Source of the DNA: Qipengyuania pelagi
GTDB taxonomy: Bacteria; Pseudomonadota; Alphaproteobacteria; Sphingomonadales; Sphingomonadaceae
NCBI RefSeq assembly: GCF_009827295.1
Contig: NZ_WTYD01000001.1
Coordinates: forward strand, 372,001-436,000
Length of the DNA: 64,000 bases
Direction of reading: 5' to 3'
Of the stretch, positions 17,417 through 27,653 are shown in pieces (position 1 is the stretch's first letter; every line of letters starts with the position of its first letter). The position numbers and the translations under genes are program-made. Below the pieces are notes generated by a model. It was not told the origin of the DNA. It searched no databases and saw nothing but the letters and a program-made list of their open reading frames with translations.

Positions 17417-18985
17417 TCAATTGGCGTCCGGCGCGCCGTTGCGGCGGAACAGGACGCGATCTTCCGGGCCGAAGCCCTTGCGCCAGATCACCCAGCCATA
17501 GGCGAGCAGGATGGCGGGAATGCCGAATAGAAGCTCGGCCCATTCGGGCAGGCGCGTGACGCCATAGCCGACGACGATCGCGGGCGCTGCCGCCCAAACG
17601 ACCGCCCAGCGCCAATTGTTGACCGGGTGGCCGAGAATGCGGCCCAGCAGCATGGCCTTGACCAAGCTGGCGAGGCCCAGGGCGATCATCAGGGCGATCG
17701 CGGCGGCGGCGGCCTTGAATGCTTCGGGATAATCCATCGTCTCGACCAACAGGATCAGGCCCACCGTCAGCACGGCCTGGAAGGCGATGGTGGCGATCGA
17801 GATCCACAGATTGCGCACCCGCGCGACATAGATCAGCGCCGCTTCGGACACGACCGCGGTGGCCGCCACCACTTCCGCGGCAAGGAGGAAGGCGAGCGCC
17901 CCGGTCCCGCCGACGAAATTCGGTCCGACGAGCCCCATCACCGCTTCGCCCGGCAAGCCCAGCGCCAGGGCGATACCCGCCTGCATCGCAGTGATCCAGA
18001 AGCCAACCTGACAGACCTGCTGCGCGATCTTGGCGTAGTTCTTGGTCTTCAGATTCTTCGTGATGACCGGGCCGAGGATGGGCTCGAAACTGGTCTTCAG
18101 CTTCTGCGGCAGGCTCGCAACCTGCTGCGCCACGTAATACACCCCGACCGCGGCAGGCGCGGCGAACAGGCCGAGGATGAAGATGTCGACGCGCCTCGTG
18201 CCCCATTCGATCGCATCCGCCGTCGCCAGCGGCAGAGCGCGCACCGTCATCCGGCTCATTGCGCGCGGGCGCGGTCGCCAACCCTTCGGCAGGCCGTAAC
18301 TCCTCAGGAACGACCACAGGCCGACCGCGAGACCGGCGTAGATCGACACGAGATAGGCGAGATTGAGCCCGGACTTCTGGAGGGCGGGCACGAAATAGAA
18401 CACCCCCGCCATGATCGAGATCGCCCAGGGTTCGACCACGGCACGCGCCCTGACAGTGGTCGCGATGTCGTATTTATAGGCCTGCGCGGCAAGGACGATC
18501 TCGGTCAGCGCATAGCCGGGGATCGCCAGCACGATCAGCAGGTCGAGCCAAGTGTATTGGCCTGACGGGAACAGGGGCGCGGGCACGAACCAGAAGAACA
18601 GCGCGGCAAGGCTGGAAAACAACGTCGCCAGCAGAATACCGTCGAACACGACATTGGTGGGATGGGTCTTGCCCTCGCCTTCGGCCAAGCGCTGGGCGAG
18701 GCCCCGCTTTTCGCCGAGCGAACACAGCAGCGCGACGAGTTCGACCACCACCAGCGCCGAAGCGAACCGCCCCAGCTCCGCCGCGCCATAGAGGCGTCCG
18801 GCGATGAAGAGGAAAGGGATGCGCGCGGCGAGGCGCAGCAGGAAGCCGAGGAAGTTGGTGCGCCCGCCCTTGGCCAGCGCGGCGATATCGCCATCGGGGC
18901 CGTCGGGCGCGCCGTTTGGCGGCAGGCCCGCGACTGCTGGCGAACCGGGGGGAGGGCCGGGCGGAATCCGGGGCGGCAGGCTCAC
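17417..18985 (-). CDS. Lipopolysaccharide/polysaccharide flippase-like membrane protein
   Basis: Polytopic protein of 522 residues with about twelve to fourteen hydrophobic segments, resembling Wzx/MATE-type oligosaccharide flippases (segments EWGTRRVDIFILGLF, PAAVGVYYVAQQVA and KTSFEPILGPVITKNL). The N terminus is Pro/Gly-rich and cytoplasmic. I start it at GTG 18985, two bases after the gpsA stop; the open frame continues much further upstream only as antisense to gpsA. Coupling to gpsA and tsaD suggests simple co-transcription; the transported glycan is unknown. Confidence 0.82.
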   Translation of the reverse strand: MSLPPRIPPGPPPGSPAVAGLPPNGAPDGPDGDIAALAKGGRTNFLGFLLRLAARIPFLFIAGRLYGAAELGRFASALVVVELVALLCSLGEKRGLAQRLAEGEGKTHPTNVVFDGILLATLFSSLAALFFWFVPAPLFPSGQYTWLDLLIVLAIPGYALTEIVLAAQAYKYDIATTVRARAVVEPWAISIMAGVFYFVPALQKSGLNLAYLVSIYAGLAVGLWSFLRSYGLPKGWRPRPRAMSRMTVRALPLATADAIEWGTRRVDIFILGLFAAPAAVGVYYVAQQVASLPQKLKTSFEPILGPVITKNLKTKNYAKIAQQVCQVGFWITAMQAGIALALGLPGEAVMGLVGPNFVGGTGALAFLLAAEVVAATAVVSEAALIYVARVRNLWISIATIAFQAVLTVGLILLVETMDYPEAFKAAAAAIALMIALGLASLVKAMLLGRILGHPVNNWRWAVVWAAAPAIVVGYGVTRLPEWAELLFGIPAILLAYGWVIWRKGFGPEDRVLFRRNGAPDAN

Positions 18986-18987
18986 GC

Positions 18988-19983
18988 TCAGGCGCCGCGT
19001 TCCGCGCGCAGCGGCCGGGCGAGCAGGTCGGAGACGACACCGCGCGCCTCCGCCCCGTCCAGCAGCCGCTCCACCGCGTCTACGATCGGCATGGCGATAT
19101 CCATGTCGCGCGCCATGCGGGCGAGCACCGGGGCGGTGTGCGCGCCTTCGGCCACGGTGCGGCGATCCGCCATCAGCTCGGCGGCGCTGCGCCCTTCGCC
19201 CAGCGCCTTGCCGAGCGAGAAATTGCGGCTGGAGGTGGAGGAGCAGGTCAGCACCAGATCGCCCAGCCCGCACAGGCCCGCCAGTGTTTCCGCCCGCGCA
19301 CTCAGCGCCTCGCCGAAGCGGAGCATCTCGGCATAGCCGCGCGCGATCAGGGCGGCGCGCGCGTTCTGGCCGAGATCCAGCCCGTCGACGACGCCGCAGG
19401 CGATGGCGAGCACGTTCTTGACCGCGCCGCCAATCTCGGCGCCCGCGACATCGTCGGAATAATAGGGGCGGAAGGCTGGCCGCGCGATGGCAGGGGCGAG
19501 CCGCTCCCACTGGTCTTCCCCTCCACCGCACGCGAGCGTGACCGCCGTGGGCAGGCCGTCCGCCACCTCGTGCGCGAAGGTCGGACCGGAGAGGACTGCG
19601 ATGGCCGAACCGGGCGCCACGTCGCGCGCGACATGGTTCATCAGTCGCCCGCTGCTCGCCTCGATCCCCTTGGAGCACAGAACCAGGTCGCGGGGATGGT
19701 CCGGCATGGCGCCGAGCACGCTGCCCATATGCTGCGCGGGCGTGACGACCAGCGCGATGTCGAGCGCGGCGATCGCGGCCAAATCGCTGGTCGCGCGGAT
19801 CGAAGGGGCGAGCCGGGCCGAGGGAAGATAAAGCGAATTGGTCCGCGCGGCGTTGATCTCCTCGACCAGCGCTTCCTCGCGCGCCCACAACAATACCTCG
19901 CGCCCGTTGCTCGCCAGCATCTGGGCGAGCGCGGTGCCCCAGGCGCCCGCGCCGAGGACGCCGATCTTCGCTTGCACCGTCAT
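18988..19983 (-). CDS. gpsA: NAD(P)H-dependent glycerol-3-phosphate dehydrogenase
   Basis: Makes sn-glycerol 3-phosphate from dihydroxyacetone phosphate for phospholipid synthesis, in the cytoplasm; 331 residues. The N-terminal nucleotide-binding motif [14 protein letters not shown] begins at about residue 8; [17 protein letters not shown] and the catalytic-Lys block [13 protein letters not shown] are present. The ATG overlaps the tsaD stop (ATGA), which fixes the start; a longer upstream frame is antisense noise. Neighbours tsaD and the flippase are on the same strand and closely spaced. Confidence 0.95.
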   Translation of the reverse strand: MTVQAKIGVLGAGAWGTALAQMLASNGREVLLWAREEALVEEINAARTNSLYLPSARLAPSIRATSDLAAIAALDIALVVTPAQHMGSVLGAMPDHPRDLVLCSKGIEASSGRLMNHVARDVAPGSAIAVLSGPTFAHEVADGLPTAVTLACGGGEDQWERLAPAIARPAFRPYYSDDVAGAEIGGAVKNVLAIACGVVDGLDLGQNARAALIARGYAEMLRFGEALSARAETLAGLCGLGDLVLTCSSTSSRNFSLGKALGEGRSAAELMADRRTVAEGAHTAPVLARMARDMDIAMPIVDAVERLLDGAEARGVVSDLLARPLRAERGA

Positions 19984-21020
19984 GCCTTCACTCCCGCCCC
20001 GCGCGCCGGTTCGGCCGCCGGGTCGAGCGGCCAGCGCGGGCGTGCGGCGATGTCGAGCGGGTCGGGCCGGAATCCGTCCAGCGCCAGCCGCTCGCACCCC
20101 GCCCAGGCGATCATCGCCGCATTGTCGGTGCATAGTTTCGGCGGCGGCGCGACGAACCGCATCGCGCGCTCTTCTGCGAAACGTTCGAGACCGGCGCGGA
20201 TCGCCTGGTTGGCCGCGACGCCCCCCGCCACGACGAGCGCCGGAACCCTGTCGATACGATCCCAGCTGAATTTCAGCCGGTCGAGCACGCAGTCGAGCGC
20301 CGCCGCTTGAAAACTCGCCGCGATATCGGCGTCCGCATAAATTCCTGCTTCCTTGGCGCGCAGGACCGCACTCTTAAGGCCCGCGAAGGAGAAATGCGGC
20401 TCCTTCGATCCCAGCAGGGGACGGGGCAAGGGAACTTTCGTGGCATCGCCCTCCTTCGCCAGCCGCTCCACCGCCGGGCCGCCGGGATAGCCGAGCCCCA
20501 GCACCTTGGCGCTCTTGTCGAAGGCTTCGCCCAACGCATCGTCGATCGTCGTGGCGAGCCGGGTGTGCCGCCCGACTCCTTCGACCAACAGGATCTGGCA
20601 ATGCCCGCCCGAGGCGAGAAGGAGGAGATAGGGGAAATCCAGCGTTGGGTCGGCCAAGCGCGGCGAAAGGGCGTGACCTTCGAGATGGTTGACGGCGATG
20701 AGCGGCGTGTCGCTCGCCATTGCCAGCGCCTTGGCGCTGACCAGCCCGACCATGACGCCACCGATGAGGCCCGGACCCGCCGTCGCCGCGATCGCGTCGC
20801 AATCGTCCAGCGTCTTGCCCGCATCTTCCAGCACCGCCGCGATCATCGGGGCCAGCCGCTCCGCATGGGCACGCGCGGCGATTTCGGGGACCACGCCGCC
20901 ATAGGGCGCGTGCTCCGCATCCTGCGAGGCGATCCGCTGCGCGAGGATCGTGCGATCGCTCGTCACCAGCGCCGCCGCGGTTTCGTCGCAGCTCGATTCT
21001 ATCCCGAGTACCAAGCCCAT
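19980..21020 (-). CDS. tsaD: tRNA N6-threonylcarbamoyladenosine transferase
   Basis: Essential ASKHA-fold enzyme of 346 residues that, with TsaB and TsaE, attaches threonylcarbamoyl to A37 of ANN-decoding tRNAs. The N terminus [14 protein letters not shown] and the metal-binding [10 protein letters not shown] and AARAHAERL segments are diagnostic, as are the ASGGHCQI and [10 protein letters not shown] blocks. It begins 45 bases from the divergent hemC gene, an arrangement seen in many alphaproteobacteria, and overlaps gpsA. Confidence 0.97.
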   Translation of the reverse strand: MGLVLGIESSCDETAAALVTSDRTILAQRIASQDAEHAPYGGVVPEIAARAHAERLAPMIAAVLEDAGKTLDDCDAIAATAGPGLIGGVMVGLVSAKALAMASDTPLIAVNHLEGHALSPRLADPTLDFPYLLLLASGGHCQILLVEGVGRHTRLATTIDDALGEAFDKSAKVLGLGYPGGPAVERLAKEGDATKVPLPRPLLGSKEPHFSFAGLKSAVLRAKEAGIYADADIAASFQAAALDCVLDRLKFSWDRIDRVPALVVAGGVAANQAIRAGLERFAEERAMRFVAPPPKLCTDNAAMIAWAGCERLALDGFRPDPLDIAARPRWPLDPAAEPARGAGVKA

Positions 21021-21065
21021 CGCGCTTCCCCTTAGCGACCCACACCGCTAGGGCAAGGCGACGCG

Positions 21066-22019
21066 ATGCCAACCTCCGTTTCGAAATCCACCTCTCTCGA
21101 TCGACCGATCCGCCTCGGCACCCGCCGTTCGCCGCTCGCGATGGCGCAGGCGAGCGAGGCGCGGGCGCGGCTGTGCGCGGCGCATGGCTGGGACGAGAGC
21201 GCGGTCGATCTCATGCCGGTGATCGCCAGCGGAGACCGGATACAGGACCGCCCGCTGGCCGAGATCGGCGGCAAGGCCCTGTGGACGCGCGAGCTCGATA
21301 TCTGGCTGGAAGAAGGCTGGATCGACGGGGCAGTTCACTCGATGAAGGATGTCGAGACGCTCCGGCCCGAAGGCTTCGCGATTGCCGCGATCCTGAAGCG
21401 CGAGGATCGCGCCGACCGGCTGCTGGGCGCGGAATCGGTCATCGCCCTGCCGCAATGGGCGACGATCGGCACGAGCGCACCGCGCCGCGCGGCGCAATTG
21501 CTCCATCGCCGGCCCGATTGCCGCGTCGTCACCTTTCGCGGCAATGTCGCGACTCGCATGGCGAAGCTCGCGGCGGGCAATGTCGATGCGACTTTCCTCG
21601 CTGCTGCCGGGCTCAACCGGTTGGGCGAGAATGCGGTCGGCGCGCGGCTTGCACCCGAAGACTGGTTGCCCGCGCCGGGGCAGGCCGCGATCGGGATCGA
21701 ATGCCGCGCGGGCGATGAGAGGATGCGGGCGATCTTCGCCGCGATCGATCACGCGCCGAGCCATGACGAGGTGATGGCGGAGCGCGCTCTGCTCGAAGGG
21801 TTGGGCGGTTCGTGCCACAGCCCGGTCGCCGCCTTGAGCCGCATCGATGGCGACGAACTGGTCCTGCGTGCCGCGATCTACAGCGCCGACGGTGCGATCC
21901 GTATCGAGGATGAAGCAAGGTTCGCACGAACGGATCGCGACGCGCCGCGCGAACTCGCCCACTCGCTGCTGCGAGACGCGCCGGAGCAGGTCCGATCGCT
22001 GTTCGACGGGGCCGCGTGA
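21066..22019 (+). CDS. hemC: Hydroxymethylbilane synthase (porphobilinogen deaminase)
   Basis: Joins four porphobilinogens into hydroxymethylbilane on the haem pathway; 317 residues. The start region carries IRLGTRRSPLAMAQA, the substrate-binding VHSMKDVET and GTSAPRRAAQL segments follow, and the dipyrromethane-cofactor Cys is Cys250 in LGGSCHSPVAAL. The stop overlaps the GTG start of hemD (GTGA), so synthesis of the two successive enzymes is coupled. It is divergent from tsaD over 45 bases. Confidence 0.96.
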   Translation: MPTSVSKSTSLDRPIRLGTRRSPLAMAQASEARARLCAAHGWDESAVDLMPVIASGDRIQDRPLAEIGGKALWTRELDIWLEEGWIDGAVHSMKDVETLRPEGFAIAAILKREDRADRLLGAESVIALPQWATIGTSAPRRAAQLLHRRPDCRVVTFRGNVATRMAKLAAGNVDATFLAAAGLNRLGENAVGARLAPEDWLPAPGQAAIGIECRAGDERMRAIFAAIDHAPSHDEVMAERALLEGLGGSCHSPVAALSRIDGDELVLRAAIYSADGAIRIEDEARFARTDRDAPRELAHSLLRDAPEQVRSLFDGAA

Positions 22020-22702
22020 GCCGAGCGGCCTTCCTGCTCCGGCCCGAACCCGGCTGGAGCGCAAGCGCCGCCGCCGCCCGGTCCATCGGCTTGAAAGTGG
22101 AGGGCGAACCGCTCGCCGAGGTCGAGTCGGTCGGCTGGCAAATTCCCGAGCAACGCTTCGACGGCCTGCTCGTCGGCAGCGCGAACGTGTTCCGCCACGG
22201 TGGCCGATTTCTCGAAGAATTGCATGACCTGCCCGTCCATTGCGTCGGCGAGACCACCGCCGATGCGGCGCGGGAGAACGGGTTTACGGTCGAGACCGTC
22301 GGGCATGGCGGTCTCGCCAATGTCCTCAATTCGCTCGCTAGTCGCGCTCTGAAGCTTCTGCGCCCCTGCGGCGAAGCGCGGATCGCGCTCGAAACGCCTC
22401 CGGGGATCGAAGTGACGGACGCGATCGTCTATCGCCTGCGTCATCTCCCGATCCCCCCGGCGCTTGCGGAAAATCTTGGTCGGGGCGGCGTCGTCCTGCT
22501 CCATTCCGCCGAACTCGCACGCCATTTCGGGGAGGAATGCGAGCGGCTGGGTCTGTCTCGCGCGCGGCTGGATACGGTGCTGATCGGCCCGCGCCTGCTG
22601 CCCGCTGCAGGCGATGGCTGGCGCGCCATCCACATCGCCGACCGCCCAAACGATGCCGCTCTGCTGGCCTTGGCGGCGCAAGTGTGTAGTAAGGTCGGGT
22701 AA
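22016..22702 (+). CDS. hemD: Uroporphyrinogen-III synthase
   Basis: Closes and inverts ring D of hydroxymethylbilane to give uroporphyrinogen III; 228 residues, short but within family range. HemD proteins diverge widely, so identity rests on the HemD-fold pattern (LLVGSANVFRHGG, PVHCVGETTADAARENGF, GVVLLHSAELARHF) and on its four-base overlap with hemC. It starts with GTG. No membrane or signal segment. Confidence 0.88.
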   Translation: MSRAAFLLRPEPGWSASAAAARSIGLKVEGEPLAEVESVGWQIPEQRFDGLLVGSANVFRHGGRFLEELHDLPVHCVGETTADAARENGFTVETVGHGGLANVLNSLASRALKLLRPCGEARIALETPPGIEVTDAIVYRLRHLPIPPALAENLGRGGVVLLHSAELARHFGEECERLGLSRARLDTVLIGPRLLPAAGDGWRAIHIADRPNDAALLALAAQVCSKVG

Positions 22703-22771
22703 AGGCGGGCCGATGCATTTCGGTGCGGGGGCCTCGAAGGGACAACAGCGCGGGATCGCAAGCGGACCTGA

Positions 22772-23710
22772 ATGAACGACACCACCAATTCTATTGCGAG
22801 CACGAAGCGCGCGCGCACCTCCTATCGCCCGGTGCTGATCGCGCTGACGGCGTCGTTCCTGCTCGGCGGGGCGGTGATCGGCTACGGGACCTACCGCTAT
22901 CTCGGCGCGCAGAACAAGGGGGCGAGCGATGGCGAGCGGCAGGATACCGCGCTCCTCTCCGGCGAAGCGCAACCGGCGGACCTCGCCACCGCTTCGCCCA
23001 TGCCGACGCCGCGCGCCAGCGCCACCAATGCCGCGCGCCAGGCCGCCGCGGTGGAGCGGGTGGTGGACCAGCAGGGCGGGATCGACCAGCGCCTCGCCGC
23101 TGCCGAACAGCGGCTCGCGAGGCTTGATCTGCAGGCGCAGGCAGCGGCGGGCAACACCGCGCGCGCCGAAGGGCTGCTGATCGCCTTTGCCACACGCCGC
23201 GCGATCGAGAAGGGGGCGGAGCTGGGCTTCCTCGCCGATCAGCTGCGACTGCGGTTCGGCGATGCCATGCCCAATGCGGTGCGCACGATCATCGACAGCT
23301 CGCGCGATCCGATCACGCTCGACATGCTGACTGCGCGATTGGACGGGCTGGCGCCAAGTCTTGCGGAGCCCGACAAGCGTTTCAGCTGGGATCTCGTGCG
23401 CAGCGAATTGTCGCAGCTTTTCGTCGTGCGGCGCGAAAGCACGCCGTCGCCGCAGCCGGAGCGGCGGCTCGATCGGGCGCGCATGTTCCTCGAAAGCGGG
23501 CGCACCGAAGCCGCGATCGCGGAAGTGCGCAACTTGCCGGGGGCAAACAATGCCACCCAGTGGATCGCCAGTGCCGAACGCTATGCGGCGACCCAGCGCG
23601 CGCTCGACTTGATCGAGACCGCCGCTGTCCTCGAACCGCGCCGCCTGCGCGACGGAGCGGGCAACCGGATCGAGCAGGCGAGCCCGGTGCAGGGCGCGCC
23701 CGAAGTCTGA
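22772..23710 (+). CDS. Membrane-anchored coiled-coil protein downstream of hemCD
   Basis: Protein of 312 residues with one N-terminal membrane helix (about residues 20-43), a predicted coiled coil near 85-135 (many Ala, Gln, Leu, Arg), and a helical periplasmic domain. Other alphaproteobacteria have a mitofilin/HemX-like protein in this position after hemCD, and the layout matches, but sequence similarity cannot be tested here. It ends six bases before the convergent UbiH-type gene. Function unknown. Confidence 0.75.
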   Translation: MNDTTNSIASTKRARTSYRPVLIALTASFLLGGAVIGYGTYRYLGAQNKGASDGERQDTALLSGEAQPADLATASPMPTPRASATNAARQAAAVERVVDQQGGIDQRLAAAEQRLARLDLQAQAAAGNTARAEGLLIAFATRRAIEKGAELGFLADQLRLRFGDAMPNAVRTIIDSSRDPITLDMLTARLDGLAPSLAEPDKRFSWDLVRSELSQLFVVRRESTPSPQPERRLDRARMFLESGRTEAAIAEVRNLPGANNATQWIASAERYAATQRALDLIETAAVLEPRRLRDGAGNRIEQASPVQGAPEV

Positions 23711-23716
23711 GCTAAA

Positions 23717-24937
23717 TCAGGCGCGTAGCAATTCCGGCAGGTCGCCGGTGATGCCCCGCGCCTCGTCCATGAACCAGTCCTTCAACGGGCCGATGCGCTG
23801 GACGCCGCCCATGCCGAGCCTGCGCACCGCCGAGGCGGTTTTGCCGGGCACGCCGAACAGGCGTGTCAGCCCGTCGGTCGCCAGCGCCACCATGAAGCTG
23901 TCGAGCCCGCGCCAGCGTTCGTAGCGTGCGAGGATCTGCGCATCGCCCAGGTCGAGACCAAGGCGCAGCGCCTCTTCGAGCACTTCGACCAAGGCGCCGA
24001 CATCGCGCAGGCCGAGATTGAGGCCCTGGCCCGCGATCGGATGGATGCCGTGCGCGGCATCCCCGATCAGCGCGAGCCGCTGGTCGGTGATCTTTGCCGT
24101 ATGATGGAACCCCAGCGGGAAGCTGGACCGGGGACCGGCGGCGGTGACCCTGCCCAAAATATCGTGCATCCGCGTCTCGACCTCGGCCAGGAACGCGCGG
24201 TCGCCAAGTTTCAGCGTTCCCGCCGCATCCTTCTCGTCCACCGTCCAGACCAGAGCGCTGCGATGCGACCCGTCCTCGGCGTCGCGCATCGGCAGAAGCG
24301 CGAAAGGTCCGGCGGGGTAGAAGATTTCCCACGCCACGCCGTCATGCGGTTTCTCGTGCGTGAGGCCTGAAATGATCGCGCGGTGATCGTATTGCCACTG
24401 GGCGATGGCGATGCCCGCCTCCTCGCGCGTGGGCGACCCGCGCCCCTCCGCGCCGACCATCAGCGCGGCGCGCAGCACCTGTCCGTCCGCAAGCGTTACC
24501 GAAACGCCATATTCGCCGCGTTCGCGCGATTTGATCTCGGCGCGTTCGTGCCACGCGATCGCGGGTTCGGCCCGCGCGGCTTCGAACAGAGCGAGGCGCA
24601 ATTGGCGGTTGGCGAACATGCGCCCCAGCGATCCTTCGTGGGGTTCGGGCGTGAAATCGATGCGGCCCGGCTTCATCTGGTCGGTCACCGCGATCGATTC
24701 GATCGGACAGCCGAATGGTTCGAGCGCCTCGCCCAGCCCGATATGGCGGAACAATCGCCAGCTCGCCGTCGATATTGCGGAGGCGCGCCCGTCGAAGCCT
24801 TCCGCGGTCAGATCCGCCGGATCGGCGCGATCGACCACATGGCTGGTCATCCCCTTCTTTGCCGCAGCCAGCGCCAGCGTCATGCCGACCAGCCCGCCAC
24901 CGATGATGAGCAGATCTCGTGTATCGTTCTCGGCCAA
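23717..24937 (-). CDS. UbiH/UbiF/COQ6-type FAD monooxygenase
   Basis: Flavoprotein hydroxylase of 406 residues, most likely adding a hydroxyl to the ubiquinone ring precursor. It has the dinucleotide-binding GGGLVGMTLALAAAKKGM at the N terminus, the second FAD motif GDAAHGIHPIAGQGLNLGL near residue 290, and the family RASAIS segment near 50. Which ring position it hydroxylates cannot be told. It is divergent from the DsbD-family gene with 55 bases between starts. Confidence 0.9.
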   Translation of the reverse strand: MAENDTRDLLIIGGGLVGMTLALAAAKKGMTSHVVDRADPADLTAEGFDGRASAISTASWRLFRHIGLGEALEPFGCPIESIAVTDQMKPGRIDFTPEPHEGSLGRMFANRQLRLALFEAARAEPAIAWHERAEIKSRERGEYGVSVTLADGQVLRAALMVGAEGRGSPTREEAGIAIAQWQYDHRAIISGLTHEKPHDGVAWEIFYPAGPFALLPMRDAEDGSHRSALVWTVDEKDAAGTLKLGDRAFLAEVETRMHDILGRVTAAGPRSSFPLGFHHTAKITDQRLALIGDAAHGIHPIAGQGLNLGLRDVGALVEVLEEALRLGLDLGDAQILARYERWRGLDSFMVALATDGLTRLFGVPGKTASAVRRLGMGGVQRIGPLKDWFMDEARGITGDLPELLRA

Positions 24938-24992
24938 ATCGGGGCTCCCTAGCTCGTTGCGCGGCGGACGTGCGGGCAGTAGAGGCTGCCGC

Positions 24993-27053
24993 GTGATCGA
25001 GGCAAGGATATTGCGGGAATTCCGCGCCGCGCTGGCGCTGCTGGTGATGGCGCTGTCGCTGCTGGCCGCTCCCGGCCTGCGCGCGCAGGAACCGCGTTTT
25101 GGCGACGAGAATATCGCGGTATCGCTTTTCGCCGACGGCGCGCCGCAGGCGGGCGAGGAATGGATGCTCGCGCTCCAGTTCAGGCCCAGCGGCCCCGAAT
25201 GGCATGGCTATTACGCCAATCCGGGCGATGCGGGGCAGGGCATGGACCTGACGCTCGACCTGCCGGACGGCTGGACGATGGGCGAGCCGATCTACCCCGT
25301 GCCCGAGCGGTTGGTGATCGCGGGGCTGATGAACCATATCTACGAAGGCGAGTATACCGTGCTGGTGCCGGTCCGGGTGGGGGCGGATGCCAGCGCGCTG
25401 GGGCGCGCTCCGCTGTCGGGTTTCGTCACCTATCTCGCCTGCACGGACCGGATCTGCGTGCCGCAGGATGCGCGGCTGGAAGCGAGGCAGGGCGGCGATT
25501 TCGCGCGGTGGCGGGCGGAGGTCGCGCCCCTGCTCGATCGCGAGGGCGGGTTCGAGGTGATCGGCGAGACCTTGCGGATCGCGATCCCGCTTCCCGCCGA
25601 CCTCGCGCTCGGCGATCCGCATGTCTTCTTGCGGGAGGACGATTTGGGCGGCGGCGCGCGCGTCGATTACGCTGCGCCGCAGCGCTTCCTTCGCAAGGGC
25701 AACCTGCTGGTTGCGGAAATTCCTTTAGCCGGGGACGGGTCGGGCGAGGGAGGGATTGCCAGTCTCTCCGGGATTATCGGGTTCGGCGACGGACAGGGTC
25801 TGCGGTTCGAGGCCGCACCGCAGGCGATCCCGCTCGACGGCGCGGTGCCCCTTCCTTCCGACGCCGCCCTGCCGTCGCTCTGGCTGCTGCTGGCGGCGGC
25901 TTTCGCTGGCGGCCTTCTCCTCAACATCATGCCCTGCGTATTCCCGATCCTCAGCCTCAAGGCGCTCGCCCTTGCCAGAGCGGGTGGGGACGAGACGGCG
26001 GCGCGGCGCGATGCGCTGGCTTACACGGCGGGTGTCGTGCTCGCCTGTGCAGGCCTTGGCGCGCTCGTGATGGCCTTGCGCGCGGCGGGCCAGCAGGTCG
26101 GCTGGGCGTTCCAACTGCAGGAGCCGGGTGTGGTGCTCGCTCTGTTCGCGCTGACGGCAGCGATCACGGCGAATTTCAGCGGCCTGTTCGAACTTCCCGG
26201 TTTCGCGATTTCCGGCCAGGGTTCGAGCACGGGCGGCTCCTTCGCGACCGGCCTGCTCGCGGCTTTGGTCGCAACGCCGTGCACCGGCCCGTTCATGGCG
26301 CTGGCTCTGGGCGCGGCACTTGTGCTCGCGCCTATGGAAGGAATGGCGATTTTCGCCGCGCTTGGCCTCGGCCTCGCATTGCCGTTCCTCGTGATCGGGT
26401 TCGTGCCTGCGATCAGGCGCCTCCTGCCGCGCCCCGGCCCATGGCTTGAACGGTTCCGGCGGTGGATGGCGCTGCCGATGGGCCTGACCGTAGCGGCCTT
26501 GGGATGGCTGGTCTGGCGGCTCGGCGGATGGCCGTTCCTCGCGCTCGCGGTGCTGGTCGCGATCCTGGTCGTGGCAGGGGCCATCGTGCTGCTAGGGCGC
26601 AGGAGCCGGTTCGGCTGGGCCGCGCTCGCCGCCGCGCTCGTCCTCGGGTGGTGGAGCGCGTCGCAGCCCGTCGCGCGCGAAGTGACAGCATCCGAAAGCC
26701 TGCTCGATCCCCAACCCTTTTCGCAAGCAGCGCTGGCGGAAGCGCGCGCTTCGGGCCGTCCGGTCTTCGTGTGGTTCACGGCCGATTGGTGCGTGACCTG
26801 CAAGGTCAATGAAAGCGTCGCGATCGAGCGCGAGGCGACGCGCGCGGCTTTCGAGAAGGCGGGCGTCGTAAGCCTCCGCGGCGACTGGACCCGGCGCGAC
26901 GAGGCGATCGCCAGCTTCCTCGCCGATCAGGGTGCGGCGGGGGTTCCGCTCTATCTGTGGTATCCGCCGGGGAGCGAGGCGCGGCAATTGCCGCAAGTGC
27001 TTACGCCTGAGGCTCTGCCTGCTCTTGCGCGGGCTGCTCCGCCAGCTCCTTAG
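24993..27053 (+). CDS. dsbD: DsbD-family protein-disulfide reductase
   Basis: Carries reducing power from cytoplasmic thioredoxin across the inner membrane to periplasmic proteins; 686 residues. Three Cys pairs are seen: the periplasmic N domain (ACTDRICVPQ), the membrane domain (NIMPCVFPILSLK and VATPCTGPFMALALG), and the C-terminal thioredoxin-like domain (ADWCVTCKVNE). The N-terminal signal segment (LALLVMALSLLAAPGLRAQ) supports the GTG start at 24993; the frame is open further upstream but only as antisense to the UbiH-type gene. The N domain is of the ScsB-like type. The last 53 bases overlap the convergent lipoprotein gene. Confidence 0.92.
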   Translation: MIEARILREFRAALALLVMALSLLAAPGLRAQEPRFGDENIAVSLFADGAPQAGEEWMLALQFRPSGPEWHGYYANPGDAGQGMDLTLDLPDGWTMGEPIYPVPERLVIAGLMNHIYEGEYTVLVPVRVGADASALGRAPLSGFVTYLACTDRICVPQDARLEARQGGDFARWRAEVAPLLDREGGFEVIGETLRIAIPLPADLALGDPHVFLREDDLGGGARVDYAAPQRFLRKGNLLVAEIPLAGDGSGEGGIASLSGIIGFGDGQGLRFEAAPQAIPLDGAVPLPSDAALPSLWLLLAAAFAGGLLLNIMPCVFPILSLKALALARAGGDETAARRDALAYTAGVVLACAGLGALVMALRAAGQQVGWAFQLQEPGVVLALFALTAAITANFSGLFELPGFAISGQGSSTGGSFATGLLAALVATPCTGPFMALALGAALVLAPMEGMAIFAALGLGLALPFLVIGFVPAIRRLLPRPGPWLERFRRWMALPMGLTVAALGWLVWRLGGWPFLALAVLVAILVVAGAIVLLGRRSRFGWAALAAALVLGWWSASQPVAREVTASESLLDPQPFSQAALAEARASGRPVFVWFTADWCVTCKVNESVAIEREATRAAFEKAGVVSLRGDWTRRDEAIASFLADQGAAGVPLYLWYPPGSEARQLPQVLTPEALPALARAAPPAP

Positions 27054-27585
27054 CGCGCTGGCGCTCCCGGCAGCGATCGATGAGTTCGCCCGGCAGCGGG
27101 CTGGCATTCAGGATCACCGATCCCGCACCCGGCACCGTCGCCTCGACCGAGCGTCCGCCGGTCAGCGCATCGAGGCCCGGTTCGTCCGCCGGAACCGCAC
27201 CGCGCCATGTCCACGCATCGCCGGTCTCCACCGCGTTCACGAACAGGCGCGTGACGTGCGAATTGCCGATCAGCGCCAGGATGGCCTGCGCACGGGGATC
27301 GGCGCGGACCAGCCGTTCGTATCCGACGCGCACGTTCTCGCCGGAATCGAGGCAAGACAGCGCCATCAGCGGGCGCTGGCCGGGTGCGCCGTAGATGATG
27401 CGCTCCACCGCGCCCTCCTTCGGCTGGCCCGAGACCCAGGCGGCGCCTTCGGTGTCGGGCGAGAGGATCGGCTCCGAAGGTGCGGCGCGCTCCTCGATCG
27501 GGACGCGGGCGACATAATCGTCCGAGGCGGGCGGCTTGCACGCGGCGAGCGCAAGCAACGGCAGAAACAGAAGCAAGTGACGCAT
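27001..27585 (-). CDS. Hypothetical lipoprotein
   Basis: Protein of 194 residues with a lipoprotein signal peptide and lipobox LAAC (Cys16 from MRHLLLFLPLLALAAC). No recognised domain; the C-terminal tail is rich in Glu, Gln and Ala. The start was set at 27585, where the signal peptide begins; an in-frame ATG upstream adds eleven polar residues. Its last 53 bases lie inside the 3-prime end of dsbD on the other strand, so the two messages are complementary there. Confidence 0.72.
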   Translation of the reverse strand: MRHLLLFLPLLALAACKPPASDDYVARVPIEERAAPSEPILSPDTEGAAWVSGQPKEGAVERIIYGAPGQRPLMALSCLDSGENVRVGYERLVRADPRAQAILALIGNSHVTRLFVNAVETGDAWTWRGAVPADEPGLDALTGGRSVEATVPGAGSVILNASPLPGELIDRCRERQRAKELAEQPAQEQAEPQA

Positions 27586-27653
27586 CGCGCCCGCGCTAGG
27601 CTCCATCGATCTTGTCATGCAAGCCTGCTATCCCGGTCCCGGAGCCGTGCACC

